Assembly: GCF_016653315.1 (NCBI RefSeq)
Contig: NZ_NHSH01000074.1
Span: 1 to 64,000 of the forward strand
Reading direction: 5' to 3'
Source: Halochromatium roseum
Lineage (GTDB): Bacteria; Pseudomonadota; Gammaproteobacteria; Chromatiales; Chromatiaceae
DNA: 64,000 bases
The position numbers and the translations under genes are program-made. Shown here one piece after another: positions 1 through 8,728 of this stretch. The notes beneath the pieces are model-generated. The model had not been told where the DNA came from, made no database searches, and was given only the letters and a program-made list of their open reading frames with translations. How positions within the stretch are numbered: position 1 is the first letter of the stretch; each line of letters begins with the position of its first letter.

Positions 1-1
1 G

Positions 2-88
2 GTGCAAAGCTTCTTTGTCCAGGCACTGCAACTCGATGAGTTTACCCTTCGGTTGGAGGGCGTGGAGACCGGTTCTATCGAGGCTTGA
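2..88 (+). CDS. C-terminal fragment of a gene cut by the window edge
   Basis: The window opens inside a reading frame of 28 codons that ends at TGA 86-88. The visible residues end in LEGVETGSIEA. I do not recognise the family, and the piece is too short for a function. It could also be a chance open frame, since only 28 codons are visible. Confidence 0.3.
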   Translation: MQSFFVQALQLDEFTLRLEGVETGSIEA

Positions 89-365
89 ACCGGCCAGCAT
101 GGCTTTTTTGAACTCCGAAACGTGAGTTATGAGTCTGTCCTTCTCTTGACGATACGGCCGGGTGGCTTTCGCGGCAGCTTGCCGCAAGCGCGATCCTATC
201 TGCAATGCGGCTTCCGGTCACCCGAGCGGTCCTGGCATGGGTGTTCTAGAGCTGGATATCTTGCAAAATCATGGGCCATGATCCTGTCACCTCCTTGATA
301 GCAACAGATCGGTAGCACTGCCCGGATTTTTGCAACACCAAGTCAATCCGCCGACACGGATACCG

Positions 366-677
366 ATGATGGCAACACTGACATTCGACACCCACAAGTT
401 CATTCAGGCCCTGGAAACGACGGGCTTCAGTCGCGATCAGGCCGAGGGGCTGGCCGAAGCGCTCAAACAGATCCAGGAAGAGCAGCGCCCGGTGACCCAG
501 GAGTATCTGGACTACCGACTCAAGAGCGAACTGGCGGAACTCAAGCTCGATCTGATCAAGTGGGTGACCGGCGCGCTGGTCGCCCAAGCTCCTATAACCC
601 CACTGCCCCGTTGGTCGGCGCGACCAAATCCAAGACAGAATGGGCGTTATGAAGGCGGCTATGGACGGTCAAGCTGA
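366..677 (+). CDS. DUF1640-like coiled-coil protein, probably degenerate at the C-terminus
   Basis: The N-terminal part (MATLTFDTHKFIQAL, then a glutamine/glutamate-rich helix and a stretch ending LIKWVTGALVAQ) resembles the small DUF1640/CCDC90-type coiled-coil proteins common in purple sulfur bacteria. Members of that family normally end in a hydrophobic membrane helix. Here the helix breaks off after ALVAQ and is replaced by a proline/arginine-rich tail of about 25 residues, so the gene looks frameshifted or recombined at its 3' end. Two ATG codons lie in tandem at 366 and 369; the frame is open upstream to 330, but the family start is here. Function is unknown and the family assignment is from memory of its sequence pattern. 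Confidence 0.5.
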   Translation: MMATLTFDTHKFIQALETTGFSRDQAEGLAEALKQIQEEQRPVTQEYLDYRLKSELAELKLDLIKWVTGALVAQAPITPLPRWSARPNPRQNGRYEGGYGRSS

Positions 678-865
678 CTGGGAGGAAGAGCAGGTCCAAC
701 CGCGGCTTCGGCAAAGTGAACCTAAAACGAGCAGATGCCGTTGCGTCCGCAAGTGAGAGTTTTCGCGGGCTTAACATGTCGAAGGAGTGTTGTTCGCCGC
801 CGAGGCGAACTTTCAAAATTGGCGCAGCCCGAGATCCTTGGAACCTGGGCCGCCAATAGGAAAAG

Positions 866-908
866 AAAAAGCGCTTCGGTTTCCCGTAAGCGCTTGTTTT
901 TCTTTTTT
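866..908. terminator. Bidirectional rho-independent terminator after the tRNA operon
   Basis: Two copies of AAGCGCTT (869-876 and 888-895) form an 8-bp stem around an 11-nt loop. The stem is flanked by an A-rich run at 861-870 and a T-rich run from 896 to 910, so it can act on either strand. It lies just downstream of tRNA-His on the minus strand and probably ends that transcript. Confidence 0.7.
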
Positions 909-910
909 CT

Positions 911-987
911 TGGGGTGGACGATGGGGATCGAACCCACGACCGCAGGAGCCACAATCCTGTGCTCTACCAACTGAGCTACGTCCACC
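911..987 (-). tRNA. tRNA-His (GTG)
   Basis: The minus strand reads GGTGGACGTAGCTCAG at the 5' end, has a seven-base anticodon loop with GTG, the T-loop GGTTCGATCC, and ends with an encoded CCA. The extra G at -1 opposite discriminator C is the tRNA-His identity feature. It is the last gene of a three-tRNA operon. Confidence 0.93.
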
Positions 988-1067
988 ATTGAAACCAAAT
1001 CCGCCGCTGCACGGCGGATGACGACATCAAAGCTCTGTCATTTCAGCGCCTGTGTCAAGGGAGCGTT

Positions 1068-1144
1068 TGGCACGCCCGGCAGGACTCGAACCTGCGACCA
1101 ACGGCTTAGAAGGCCGTTGCTCTATCCAGCTGAGCTACGGGCGC
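1068..1144 (-). tRNA. tRNA-Arg (TCT)
   Basis: The minus strand begins GCGCCCGTAGCTCAGC, carries anticodon loop CTTCTAA (anticodon TCT) and T-loop GGTTCGAGTC, and ends with encoded CCA. The acceptor stem has a G1-T72 wobble. It is the middle gene of the operon and reads the rare arginine codons AGA/AGG. Confidence 0.93.
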
Positions 1145-1229
1145 TCGTGTCATCGGTCGTTGCCTACTGGAGAAGTTCCAATCTTCGTCTGCTCTTGTGA
1201 GCATAGGCAGGCGCTCGAAGCACCAAATG

Positions 1230-1306
1230 TGGTCGGGGTAGAGGGATTCGAACCCCCGACATCCTGCTCCCAAAGCAGGCGCGCTACCAGACTGCGCTAT
1301 ACCCCG
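1230..1306 (-). tRNA. tRNA-Pro (TGG)
   Basis: The minus strand begins CGGGGTATAGCGCAG, has anticodon loop TTTGGGA (anticodon TGG), T-loop GGTTCGAATC and encoded CCA. The C1-G72 start is typical of bacterial tRNA-Pro. It is the first gene of the Pro-Arg-His operon. Confidence 0.93.
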
Positions 1307-1386
1307 ATATACGATTGCATCGCGGCAAGCTCGAGCGAACCGACCCAGCTTGCCACTGCCCAACCTTGGAATGGCTAAGCCGATAT

Positions 1387-1415
1387 AGAGTACGCGGTTG
1401 GGGTTCTTTCGTCAA
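1387..1415 (-). promoter_or_regulatory. Candidate sigma-70 promoter of the tRNA operon
   Basis: On the minus strand, TTGACG (1415-1410) is followed after exactly 17 bp by TACTCT (1392-1387). Transcription would start near 1380, about 75 nt before tRNA-Pro. The -35 box matches 5 of 6 consensus bases, the -10 only about half. Confidence 0.5.
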
Positions 1416-1506
1416 TGCGTCGGTCAACCTGCTTGCGCCAGACCAATGCAGTTGGACCACGACCGGGTTAGCATTGCAGGCTAGCCTGACTGGGAGCACA
1501 GCACAG

Positions 1507-2364
1507 ATGAGCGCACAGATTCTTGACGGCAAAGCGATCGCAGCCGAAGTCCGCACCGATGTGGCAGCGAGTGTCGCGGCGCGCTTGAAAACGGGCCGAA
1601 CGACACCCGGTCTTGCAGTTGTTCTCGTCGGCGAGAATCCGGCCTCGCAGGTCTATGTGCGCAACAAGCGCAAGGCTTGCGCCGAGGTGGGGTTCCACTC
1701 GGAACTGCACGAGCTATCTGGCAGTGTCTCGCAAGCAGAGCTGCTCGACGTGGTCGATCGGCTGAATGCCGATCCGGCCATCCACGGCATTCTCGTGCAG
1801 CTTCCGCTACCGGCGCAGATCGATCCCGAGGCCGTGATCGAGCGCATCTTGCCGACCAAGGATGTCGACGGTTTCCATCCCTATAATGTCGGCCGACTGT
1901 CGCTGCGCATGCCGGTGCTGCGCCCATGCACACCGAAGGGCGTGATGACGCTGCTCGAGCGTACCGGACAACCGTTGGAAGGCTTGGATGCCGTCGTGAT
2001 CGGCCAGTCGAATATTGTCGGTCGCCCGATGGCGCTGGAGCTACTCGCAGCACGCTGCACCATCAGCGTTTGTCATAGCCGAACCAAAGCCCTCGCCGAA
2101 AAGGCCCGCGCTGCCGATCTGTTGGTGGTCGCGATTGGCCGTGAACGATTCGTACCCGGCGATTGGATCAAGCCCGGAGCCATCGTGATCGATGTCGGCA
2201 TGAATCGCGACGCCGCCGGCAAGCTCTGCGGCGATGTCGACTTTGAAGCCGCACAACCGCATGCCAGCTGGATCACACCCGTGCCCGGCGGCGTTGGACC
2301 CATGACGATCGCCAGCCTGCTGGAGAATACCTTGCAGGCCGCTGACCTTGCCGACAACCGCTGA
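1507..2364 (+). CDS. folD: Bifunctional methylenetetrahydrofolate dehydrogenase/cyclohydrolase FolD
   Basis: The cytoplasmic enzyme interconverts 5,10-methylene-THF, 5,10-methenyl-THF and 10-formyl-THF with NADP, feeding purine and formyl-methionine synthesis. The 285-residue length is normal. Visible family marks are YVRNKRKAC (Tyr50 and catalytic Lys56), VQLPLP near 100, [14 protein letters not shown] near 120, GQSNIVGRP in the NADP fold and [10 protein letters not shown] near the C-terminus. The frame is open far upstream, but ATG 1507 is chosen because GGAG lies 9 nt before it and MSAQILDG is the usual family start. The gene stands alone, convergent with cysS. Confidence 0.95.
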   Translation: MSAQILDGKAIAAEVRTDVAASVAARLKTGRTTPGLAVVLVGENPASQVYVRNKRKACAEVGFHSELHELSGSVSQAELLDVVDRLNADPAIHGILVQLPLPAQIDPEAVIERILPTKDVDGFHPYNVGRLSLRMPVLRPCTPKGVMTLLERTGQPLEGLDAVVIGQSNIVGRPMALELLAARCTISVCHSRTKALAEKARAADLLVVAIGRERFVPGDWIKPGAIVIDVGMNRDAAGKLCGDVDFEAAQPHASWITPVPGGVGPMTIASLLENTLQAADLADNR

Positions 2365-2407
2365 AGTCTAGTGGCTCAGGGGCCATGCCGAGATGCGGCA
2401 TTAGCCG

Positions 2408-2493
2408 CATGGCAGCGCGGCAGCATGATGGCATGCCAGGCCAGCATGGCAGCATGGCAGCATGGCAGCATGATGGCACGCCAGGCCAGCACG
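2408..2493. repeat. Degenerate 8-bp tandem repeat (CATGGCAG) between convergent folD and cysS
   Basis: Three exact copies of CATGGCAG lie at 2445-2468, with degenerate copies before (from 2408) and after. A longer near-identical segment beginning CAGCATGATGGCA occurs at 2421 and again at 2466. The array fills most of the 142-bp gap between folD and cysS and is rich in CAG/CTG-like pairs; I see no terminator-like U-tract in it. Confidence 0.8.
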
Positions 2494-2506
2494 CCAGCTA
2501 GGCTCC

Positions 2507-3895
2507 TTAGCCGCGGCGCCAGGTGGTGCCGCCGGCACCGTCCTCGAGCTGAATCCCAGCGGCCTGCAACTGGTCGCGAAGACGATCAGCTTCGGCGAAG
2601 TTGCGTGCCCGCCGCGCCTCGGCACGCGCCGCGATCAAACCCTCAATCTCGGCATCACTCGGACCCGACGTCCGCGCCGCCCCTTCGCCACGCAGGTAGG
2701 CATCGGGTTCTTGCTCAAGCAGGCCGAGTACGCCTGCAAGCTCGCGCAGCACGGCGCCAAGCCCAGCCGCGGCCAGTGGATCGGTGTCACGGAGTCGGTT
2801 GATCTCGCGCGCTAGATCGAACAGCACCGCCAGCGCCTCGGGGGTATTGAAATCATCGTCCATCGCCGCCTTAAAGCGCTCCCGCGCCTGCTCGCCCCCA
2901 GCCGACGCTGCCGCCGGTAGCCCACGGAGGGCCGTATACAGCCTGGTGAGCGCGGCGCGGGCGCCATCGAGTTGGCTGTCGTCGTAGTTGAGCGGGCTGC
3001 GGTAATGACTGCCGAGGATGAAGTAGCGCACCTCCTCGGGTTGGTAGCGCTCAAGGATCTCGCGCACGGTGAAGAAGTTACCCAGCGACTTCGACATCTT
3101 CTCGTCGTTGACGCGGACGAAACCGTTGTGAATCCAGACGTTGACGAATGGCTCACCGGTCGCGCCCTCCGACTGCGCGATCTCGTTCTCGTGATGTGGG
3201 AACTGCAGATCAGCGCCACCGCCGTGGATGTCGAAATGGTTACCGAGTCGGCAGGTCGACATGGCCGAGCACTCGATGTGCCAACCCGGGCGGCCCTCGC
3301 CCCAAGGCGCGGCCCAAGCCGGCTCACCGGGCTTGGCCGCCTTCCAGAGCGCGAAGTCGAGCGGATCACGCTTGGCTTCGTCGACCTCGACCCGGGCGCC
3401 AGCCCGCAGATCCTTGGGGTCTTTCCCGGACAGGCGACCGTAGCCGGGAAAGCTCGCGACGGCGTAGTAGACATCACCGTTATCAGCCACGTAGGCATGG
3501 CCATTGTCGATCAGGCGCTGGATCATCGCCACGATCTCGTCGATATGGGCTGTCGCGCGCGGCTCGTCTGCAGGCGGCAGGATGCCAAGCGCGGCCGCGT
3601 CTTCGTGCATGGCAGCGATGAAACGCTCGGTCAGGTCGCCGAACGCCTCGCCGTTTTCGGCCGCACGCGCCAAGATCTTGTCGTCGATGTCCGTGATGTT
3701 GCGGACATAGTTGACCTCGAAGCCGCTGCGCATCAGCCAACGGTAGATCACATCGAACACCACCAGCACCCGCGCATGACCAAGATGGCAGTAGTCGTAG
3801 ACGGTCATGCCACAGACGTACATCCGGACCTTACCGGGCTCGATCGGCTGGAACGGGGCCTTGCGGCGAGTCAGGCTATTGTGGATGTGCAACAT
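2507..3895 (-). CDS. cysS: Cysteinyl-tRNA synthetase
   Basis: A class I aminoacyl-tRNA synthetase of 462 residues, the usual length, that charges tRNA-Cys in the cytoplasm. The HIGH-like signature is HLGH at 37-40 and the KMSKS loop is near 266-270. The zinc ligands Cys28, the Cys of HIECSAM near 209 and the His/Glu of FPHHENE are all present. The C-terminal DALR-type anticodon domain is intact. Monocistronic, divergent from ppiB with about 230 bp between them. Confidence 0.96.
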   Translation of the reverse strand: MLHIHNSLTRRKAPFQPIEPGKVRMYVCGMTVYDYCHLGHARVLVVFDVIYRWLMRSGFEVNYVRNITDIDDKILARAAENGEAFGDLTERFIAAMHEDAAALGILPPADEPRATAHIDEIVAMIQRLIDNGHAYVADNGDVYYAVASFPGYGRLSGKDPKDLRAGARVEVDEAKRDPLDFALWKAAKPGEPAWAAPWGEGRPGWHIECSAMSTCRLGNHFDIHGGGADLQFPHHENEIAQSEGATGEPFVNVWIHNGFVRVNDEKMSKSLGNFFTVREILERYQPEEVRYFILGSHYRSPLNYDDSQLDGARAALTRLYTALRGLPAAASAGGEQARERFKAAMDDDFNTPEALAVLFDLAREINRLRDTDPLAAAGLGAVLRELAGVLGLLEQEPDAYLRGEGAARTSGPSDAEIEGLIAARAEARRARNFAEADRLRDQLQAAGIQLEDGAGGTTWRRG

Positions 3896-4129
3896 ATCAG
3901 GTGAGGTCTATGCAGGACGGAAATGGATACTAGCGTACCTAGCAGATCGCCACCTCGGAGGATGGAGCGTTTGTTTCACGGTAACAAAAGGGCGCGGGTA
4001 GACCAAAACGAGTCGCTGAATGCCAATCCGCGGCTCAACGCGAGCGCGGCCGCGGGCACGAATCGGCGCCGATGGGCGAATCTAGCGCGTAGTTTTGATA
4101 AGCTGAAGCCAGAAACCACGGAGACACCT

Positions 4130-4618
4130 ATGATTAAGCTTCAGACCAACCACGGCGACATCCTGATCGAACTCGATTACGACAAGGCACCCGTCACTGC
4201 CGATAATTTCGAGCAGTACGTTCGCGACGGCCACTACGACGGCACGCTGTTCCATCGCGTGATCGACGGCTTCATGATTCAGGGTGGCGGCATGGACGTC
4301 AACTTCACACCAAAACCGACCCGGCCGCCGATCGAGAACGAGGCCAACAACGGTCTCAAGAACACGACCGGCTCGGTCGCGATGGCACGTACCAACGACC
4401 CGCATTCCGCCTCGTCTCAATTCTTCATCAACGTCTCGGACAACAGCTTCCTTGACCATCCGGGGCAAGATGGGTGGGGCTACTGCGTGTTCGGCCGAGT
4501 CATTGAAGGCATGGACGTCGTCAACGCCATCAAAAACAGCAAGACGGGTGGTCGCCAAGGCCATCAAGACGTTCCGATCGACGATGTCATCATCGAGAAG
4601 GCCGAGATTACTGATTGA
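4130..4618 (+). CDS. ppiB: Peptidyl-prolyl cis-trans isomerase B (cyclophilin)
   Basis: A 162-residue cytoplasmic cyclophilin. It starts directly with [11 protein letters not shown] and has no signal peptide, as in E. coli PpiB. Catalytic-site elements FHRVI, the GGGM loop, SASSQFFIN and the late GWGYCVFG segment are visible. The frame is open about 200 nt upstream, but that part has no family similarity and ATG 4130 matches the normal start. It is followed after 33-60 bp by lpxH on the same strand. Confidence 0.93.
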   Translation: MIKLQTNHGDILIELDYDKAPVTADNFEQYVRDGHYDGTLFHRVIDGFMIQGGGMDVNFTPKPTRPPIENEANNGLKNTTGSVAMARTNDPHSASSQFFINVSDNSFLDHPGQDGWGYCVFGRVIEGMDVVNAIKNSKTGGRQGHQDVPIDDVIIEKAEITD

Positions 4619-4678
4619 ACAATTGTCCGCCTGTCCGCCAGCTCCGGGCAAATGCTGAGTAAAGTCGCCGCTCGGCGG

Positions 4679-5437
4679 ATGCAAGACCCGCCCGTAGGCG
4701 AGACGCTGTTCATCTCGGATCTGCATCTCTCGCCACGGCGGCCTGCACTCATCCGGCTCTTCATCGAGTTTCTCGAGCAGCGCGCGCCAGCGGCAACTCA
4801 ACTCTTCATTCTTGGCGACCTGTTCGATGCCTGGATCGGTGACGACGACGACCCGCTGCCCGAGGTGCGAGCCGCGCTCAAGCGGCTCACTGACCGGGGC
4901 ACCCGCTGCTTGATCATGCATGGCAACCGCGACTTCCTGCTTGGACGGCGATTCGCGCGGACGACCGGCTGTGAGCTGATTCGCGACCCTTGCCTGATCC
5001 AGCTCGACGACGAGCCAATCTTGCTCATGCACGGTGATCTGCTCTGCACCGATGACCTAGCCTACCAGCGCTTTCGACGGCGAGTGCGAAATCCGATCGT
5101 GCAGCGCCTGTTCCTCTGGTCGCCGCTGAGCAAACGACGAGGCATCGCCGCCCGCTATCGACAGCGCAGCGGTGAGGCGATGGCGCAAAAGCCCGACGCG
5201 ATCATGGATGTGAACAGCGCGGCGGTCAGCAAGCAGATGCGCCGCGCTGGCGTGCGCCGGCTGATCCATGGACATACGCATCGGCCGCAGGATCATGCCC
5301 TAGAACTCGACGGTCAGCCGGCGCTGAGACAGGTGTTATGCGACTGGACGGACGATCGTGGCGAGCTTCTCGTACATCAGTCAGGCACTTGGCGCCGGGA
5401 GCCTTGGGTAGCTACCGGCGCTGGTTACACGCCCTGA
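4679..5437 (+). CDS. lpxH: UDP-2,3-diacylglucosamine diphosphatase LpxH
   Basis: Cleaves UDP-2,3-diacylglucosamine to lipid X and UMP, the fourth step of lipid A synthesis, at the inner face of the inner membrane. It is a metallophosphoesterase of about 252 residues with every metal motif present: ISDLHLS (Asp14, His16), GDLFDAWIGDD, MHGNRDF, MHGDLLC and HGHTHRP. An in-frame ATG at 4652 would add nine residues; the downstream start fits the family better. The ppiB-lpxH neighbourhood is conserved in gammaproteobacteria. Confidence 0.92.
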   Translation: MQDPPVGETLFISDLHLSPRRPALIRLFIEFLEQRAPAATQLFILGDLFDAWIGDDDDPLPEVRAALKRLTDRGTRCLIMHGNRDFLLGRRFARTTGCELIRDPCLIQLDDEPILLMHGDLLCTDDLAYQRFRRRVRNPIVQRLFLWSPLSKRRGIAARYRQRSGEAMAQKPDAIMDVNSAAVSKQMRRAGVRRLIHGHTHRPQDHALELDGQPALRQVLCDWTDDRGELLVHQSGTWRREPWVATGAGYTP

Positions 5438-5452
5438 CCAATCAAAAACCCC

Positions 5453-5806
5453 TCATCCGTTGGCGAAATCCAGCCCCAACTTGTTGTAGTGGGTCCGAAT
5501 GACAATCCAGCCCGTGTAGGCGATGATCAGGATCAGCAGCCCGAAAAGATCGAACAGAGAGAGATAGAGCTTCAGGTCAGACAGGAAGTAGCCACCGATG
5601 AGCAGTAGCGACGCAAAAGCGCCATAAAACAGGAAAAAGGGCATAAACGACATGCCCATCGCGGTCCAGACGGGATCAACCTCACCCCGACCGCCGTTCG
5701 CGTCCGCACGCTCGCGGGCGCTGATCACCAAATTACGATGCCGCGCACTGCGCCAGATGTAGAAGGCGCCAAGCACCAGCGCCACGATGCCGATGTAATA
5801 GCTCAA
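5453..5806 (-). CDS. Small three-helix membrane protein downstream of crtB
   Basis: A protein of about 117 residues with a hydrophobic N-terminal helix (SYYIGIVALVLGAFYIW), a short polar segment with Arg/Asn/Asp, and two more hydrophobic helices before GLDFANG at the end. No ATG is present at the start. GGAGGAGG at 5820-5813 sits 6 nt before a TTG at 5806, which decides for this start; another TTG at 5812 overlaps the crtB stop but is too close to the ribosome site. Tight coupling to crtI-crtB suggests a role linked to carotenoid or photosynthetic membranes; this is inference only and I do not recognise the family. Confidence 0.7.
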   Translation of the reverse strand: MSYYIGIVALVLGAFYIWRSARHRNLVISARERADANGGRGEVDPVWTAMGMSFMPFFLFYGAFASLLLIGGYFLSDLKLYLSLFDLFGLLILIIAYTGWIVIRTHYNKLGLDFANG

Positions 5807-5808
5807 AA

Positions 5809-6951
5809 TCAACCTCCTCCGGTGGAGACCCGCATTAGACTGCCATCCTGGCCGAGTGACGCCATCCGTTGACGCTCGTCTAGGGTCGCAAACAGGTCTA
5901 GAACCCAGATCAGCTTCTCACCGACCGATTGCGGGCTATCTTGGCCGATCTGACGCTGGCTTGCAGCTTGGCCTGAACGCAAAACAGCCCCCCGCGACCT
6001 TGCCAGGCCCTCCTTCGCCGCGGCCGCACTGACCAGGAATTGATTCTCGGGCAGCGCCGATTCAGCACAGCTTCGGCCCGGAAAGGGTGTCGCAGCAATC
6101 GCTCGACTTAAGAGTGTCACCTTTCGACCCGGCGGCACAACCGCGCGCGTTGTCACGGAATCGTAGCCGTTGCGCGTAACCTCGCGACCGATCTCGGCAT
6201 AGAGCAGACGGGCGGCATAGATGCCGGGCCGGCAAGACACCGGCAGCTTGGCGATACCGGACTCGGCGCGCTGATAGATCGCTTCGGCCATGTCTAGGAC
6301 ACGCTTGACCACAGCGCCAACCGCGTCGTTAAAGGTCGGATTGGCCAGCCAGGCCTCGATATCCAAGCCCTCCTCGCGCAGCCACGCCTTCGGCAGGTAG
6401 ACACGTCCGTTGCGCGCATCTTCACCAACGTCGCGACAGATGTTGGTCAGCTGCATCGCACTACCGAGATCACAGGCGCGTGCCAGCACGCTCGGCGAGC
6501 GGGCCCCCATGATCACGGTCATCATGGCGCCAACCGCAGCGGCAACCCGGGCCGAATAGTCGAGCACGCCCTCGATGGTCTCGTAACTGCGCCCCTCGGC
6601 ATCCCAAGCAAAGCCTTCGAGCAAGGCCTCCGGCAGCGCGCGCGGCAGGTCGAAACGCTCGACTGTCGCGGCAAAGGCGCGATCGGGAGCCAACGGCAAT
6701 GGCCGCCCCTGATAGACGCGCTCAAGTCGCTCGCGCAATTGCTCCAAGGCGGCTCGCTGGTCAAGCTGTTCGTCGATCGCATCATCGGCAACGCGGCAGA
6801 ATGCATAGAGCGCCGCCGCCGGGTCGCGGATCATCTTCGGCAGGAAGAAGGACGCGGCGAAGAATGACTTCGAGCCGGTACTCAACATCTGCCGACAAGC
6901 AGCGAGATCGGCTGCTTCCGAGGTTTGGGTTTCACGCAAAAACAGAGGCAT
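5809..6951 (-). CDS. crtB: Phytoene synthase CrtB
   Basis: Condenses two geranylgeranyl diphosphates to 15-cis-phytoene, the first committed carotenoid step. The 380-residue product carries both aspartate-rich magnesium-binding motifs, DDAID (56-60) and RDVGED (about 173-178), plus the squalene/phytoene-synthase stretch AMQLTNICRD. The start at 6951 gives MPLFLRETQ and overlaps the end of crtI by 20 nt, implying translational coupling; an upstream open frame in the same phase is just the shadow of crtI. The residues after about 290 are less conserved and unusually rich in Arg/Ala/Gln. Confidence 0.92.
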   Translation of the reverse strand: MPLFLRETQTSEAADLAACRQMLSTGSKSFFAASFFLPKMIRDPAAALYAFCRVADDAIDEQLDQRAALEQLRERLERVYQGRPLPLAPDRAFAATVERFDLPRALPEALLEGFAWDAEGRSYETIEGVLDYSARVAAAVGAMMTVIMGARSPSVLARACDLGSAMQLTNICRDVGEDARNGRVYLPKAWLREEGLDIEAWLANPTFNDAVGAVVKRVLDMAEAIYQRAESGIAKLPVSCRPGIYAARLLYAEIGREVTRNGYDSVTTRAVVPPGRKVTLLSRAIAATPFPGRSCAESALPENQFLVSAAAAKEGLARSRGAVLRSGQAASQRQIGQDSPQSVGEKLIWVLDLFATLDERQRMASLGQDGSLMRVSTGGG

Positions 6952-8473
6952 CGGGGACCACCGTATCCAGTACACGCGCTGTCGAGATGACGCCGGGAAC
7001 CCCCGCTCCGGGATGCGTACCAGCGCCGACCATGTAGAGGTGCTCGACCTCTTCGCTCTTGTTGTGCGGTCTGAACCAAGCGCTCTGCAGCAGCACCGGC
7101 TCGAGACTAAACCCAGCACCCTTGACCGAGCAGAGACGCTGCTCGAAGTCGTTGGGCGTGGTAATCATCGACACCGCTAGCTCATCCTCAAGATGAGGCA
7201 GCAGGGTATCGGAAAGATAGGCCGAAATCGCGCGCCGATAAGGCTCTGCGCGCTCCGACCAATCGACGTCGGCATCCAGGTGTGGTACCGGCGCGAGGAC
7301 GTAGAAGGTATCGCAGCCCTCTGGCGCTAGCGACGGATCGGTCGCGGTCGGGCGATGCAGGTAGAGACTGAAATCGTCCGCCAGCACCTTGCGATTGAAG
7401 ATATCTTGCAACAGCCCCTTATAGCGCGGCCCAAGCAGGATACTGTGATGCTTCACATCTTCATAGCGCCGCTTGGTGCCGAAGTACCAGACGAAGAGGC
7501 CGTTCGAGTACTGCGCTTTGTCGAGCTTGCGATCCGTCCAATGCTTACGCTCGATACCCGGCAACAAGTGCTTGTAGGTCCAAGCGACATCGGCATTGGA
7601 GACCACCACGTCGGCCGCGATCTGCTCGCCATCCTTGAGCTTGACGCCGGTCGCCTTGCCGTTCACAACGGTGATCTCGGCAACCTCGGCCTTCAGGCGC
7701 AGCTCGCTGCCCTGGCCCTCAATGAGGCTCACCAGACCGTTGACGATGGCGCCCGTACCGCCCATGGCCGAGTGCACGCCCCAGTGCCGCTCGAGGAAGG
7801 AGATCAGAGAGTAGATCGAGGTCACCGTAAACGGATTGCCGCCGATCAGCAGCGGATGGAACGACAGGGCCACTCGCAGGCGCTCGTTCTTTACATACTG
7901 CGAGACCATGGCGTAGACGCTACGATAGCTGCGCAGTGCAACCATCTTCGGTACGATCTTCGCCATGTCCTGCCACTGGGTGAAGGGGACATGGCCAAGC
8001 TCGACGAAACCGACCTTGAAGATCTCTTCACTCGCTTTGATGAAGCGCTCATAGCCGGCAACATCCTCGGGCGCTAAGCGCTGCACCTGTGCGCGCATCG
8101 CATCGGCATCGCCGTTGGTGTCAAACACCTCGCCATCATCGAAACGGATGCGATAGAAGGGGTCCATCGGACGCAAGTCGATGTCTTCCTTGAAGCTGCG
8201 ACCACACATCTGCCAGAGCTCTTCGAGCAAGAAGGGCGCGGTGATGATGGTCGGACCGGCATCAAACTTGAAGCCGTCGAGTTCGTGCACGTAAGCACGG
8301 CCGCCCGGAGCATCCAATTTCTCAACAACGGTTACCCGGTAGCCGCGGGCGCCCAAACGAATCGCCGCGGCCAGCCCGCCAAAGCCGCTTCCGATGATCA
8401 CGGCGTGAGGCTGGCGCCCTGTTTGCAGCGCGCGAGCGGCAATCGTTCCTGCCTGGGGTGGGTCAGTAGTCAA
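6932..8473 (-). CDS. crtI: Phytoene desaturase CrtI
   Basis: FAD-dependent desaturase that introduces double bonds into phytoene to give neurosporene or lycopene at the membrane. The 513-residue protein has the N-terminal dinucleotide fold (GSGFGG at 28-33, then VVEKLDAPGGRA), the FDAGPTI segment, and the C-terminal carotenoid-oxidase signature GAGTHPGAGVPGV. It is the first gene of crtI-crtB-small membrane protein on the minus strand. A TGT-N12-ACA motif lies 19-36 nt before its start. Whether the pathway runs to spirilloxanthin or okenone cannot be told from these two genes. Confidence 0.94.
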   Translation of the reverse strand: MTTDPPQAGTIAARALQTGRQPHAVIIGSGFGGLAAAIRLGARGYRVTVVEKLDAPGGRAYVHELDGFKFDAGPTIITAPFLLEELWQMCGRSFKEDIDLRPMDPFYRIRFDDGEVFDTNGDADAMRAQVQRLAPEDVAGYERFIKASEEIFKVGFVELGHVPFTQWQDMAKIVPKMVALRSYRSVYAMVSQYVKNERLRVALSFHPLLIGGNPFTVTSIYSLISFLERHWGVHSAMGGTGAIVNGLVSLIEGQGSELRLKAEVAEITVVNGKATGVKLKDGEQIAADVVVSNADVAWTYKHLLPGIERKHWTDRKLDKAQYSNGLFVWYFGTKRRYEDVKHHSILLGPRYKGLLQDIFNRKVLADDFSLYLHRPTATDPSLAPEGCDTFYVLAPVPHLDADVDWSERAEPYRRAISAYLSDTLLPHLEDELAVSMITTPNDFEQRLCSVKGAGFSLEPVLLQSAWFRPHNKSEEVEHLYMVGAGTHPGAGVPGVISTARVLDTVVPDASVFA

Positions 8474-8491
8474 AGTGTCAACTCAAGCTGA

Positions 8492-8514
8492 TGTCAATCA
8501 TGCCTGACAGTATA
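8492..8514 (-). promoter_or_regulatory. Candidate PpsR/CrtJ-type operator and -10 box before crtI
   Basis: TGT-N12-ACA at 8492-8509 matches the consensus operator of the photosynthesis-gene repressor PpsR/CrtJ. On the minus strand it directly abuts TATACT (8514-8509), a good -10 box, so a bound repressor would block polymerase. A second TGTCA lies 16 bp away at 8476. No clear -35 is visible. The six fixed bases are expected about 16 times by chance in a window this size, so position is the main support. Confidence 0.45.
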
Positions 8515-8728
8515 GCAGCCGAAATTTTTCCTGCGCCAGCAGCGTTCGCTGCATTCGTCCATGTCTCTTGCCTTATGTCAAGCACCACGCCACAGGCTTG
8601 ATCCTTAGACCATGGCCGTTATACCTTCCATCCAGAATCCAAATAACGGCGTGGCGCATGAATGGTTCGCGTGGTCTCTGCGAGCCATCCGGGCAAGCCA
8701 TCTCACCGGTGAGTCGTACACTTAATTC

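Noticed and set aside
1052-1378. Open frame across the tRNA genes
   Set aside because: Covers tRNA-Arg and tRNA-Pro; the tRNAs have full cloverleaf features and encoded CCA.
2972-3904. 310-codon plus-strand frame
   Set aside because: It is antisense to cysS over its whole length and has no family similarity; GC-rich coding DNA often leaves such frames open.
7355-8077. 240-codon plus-strand frame
   Set aside because: Antisense shadow of crtI.
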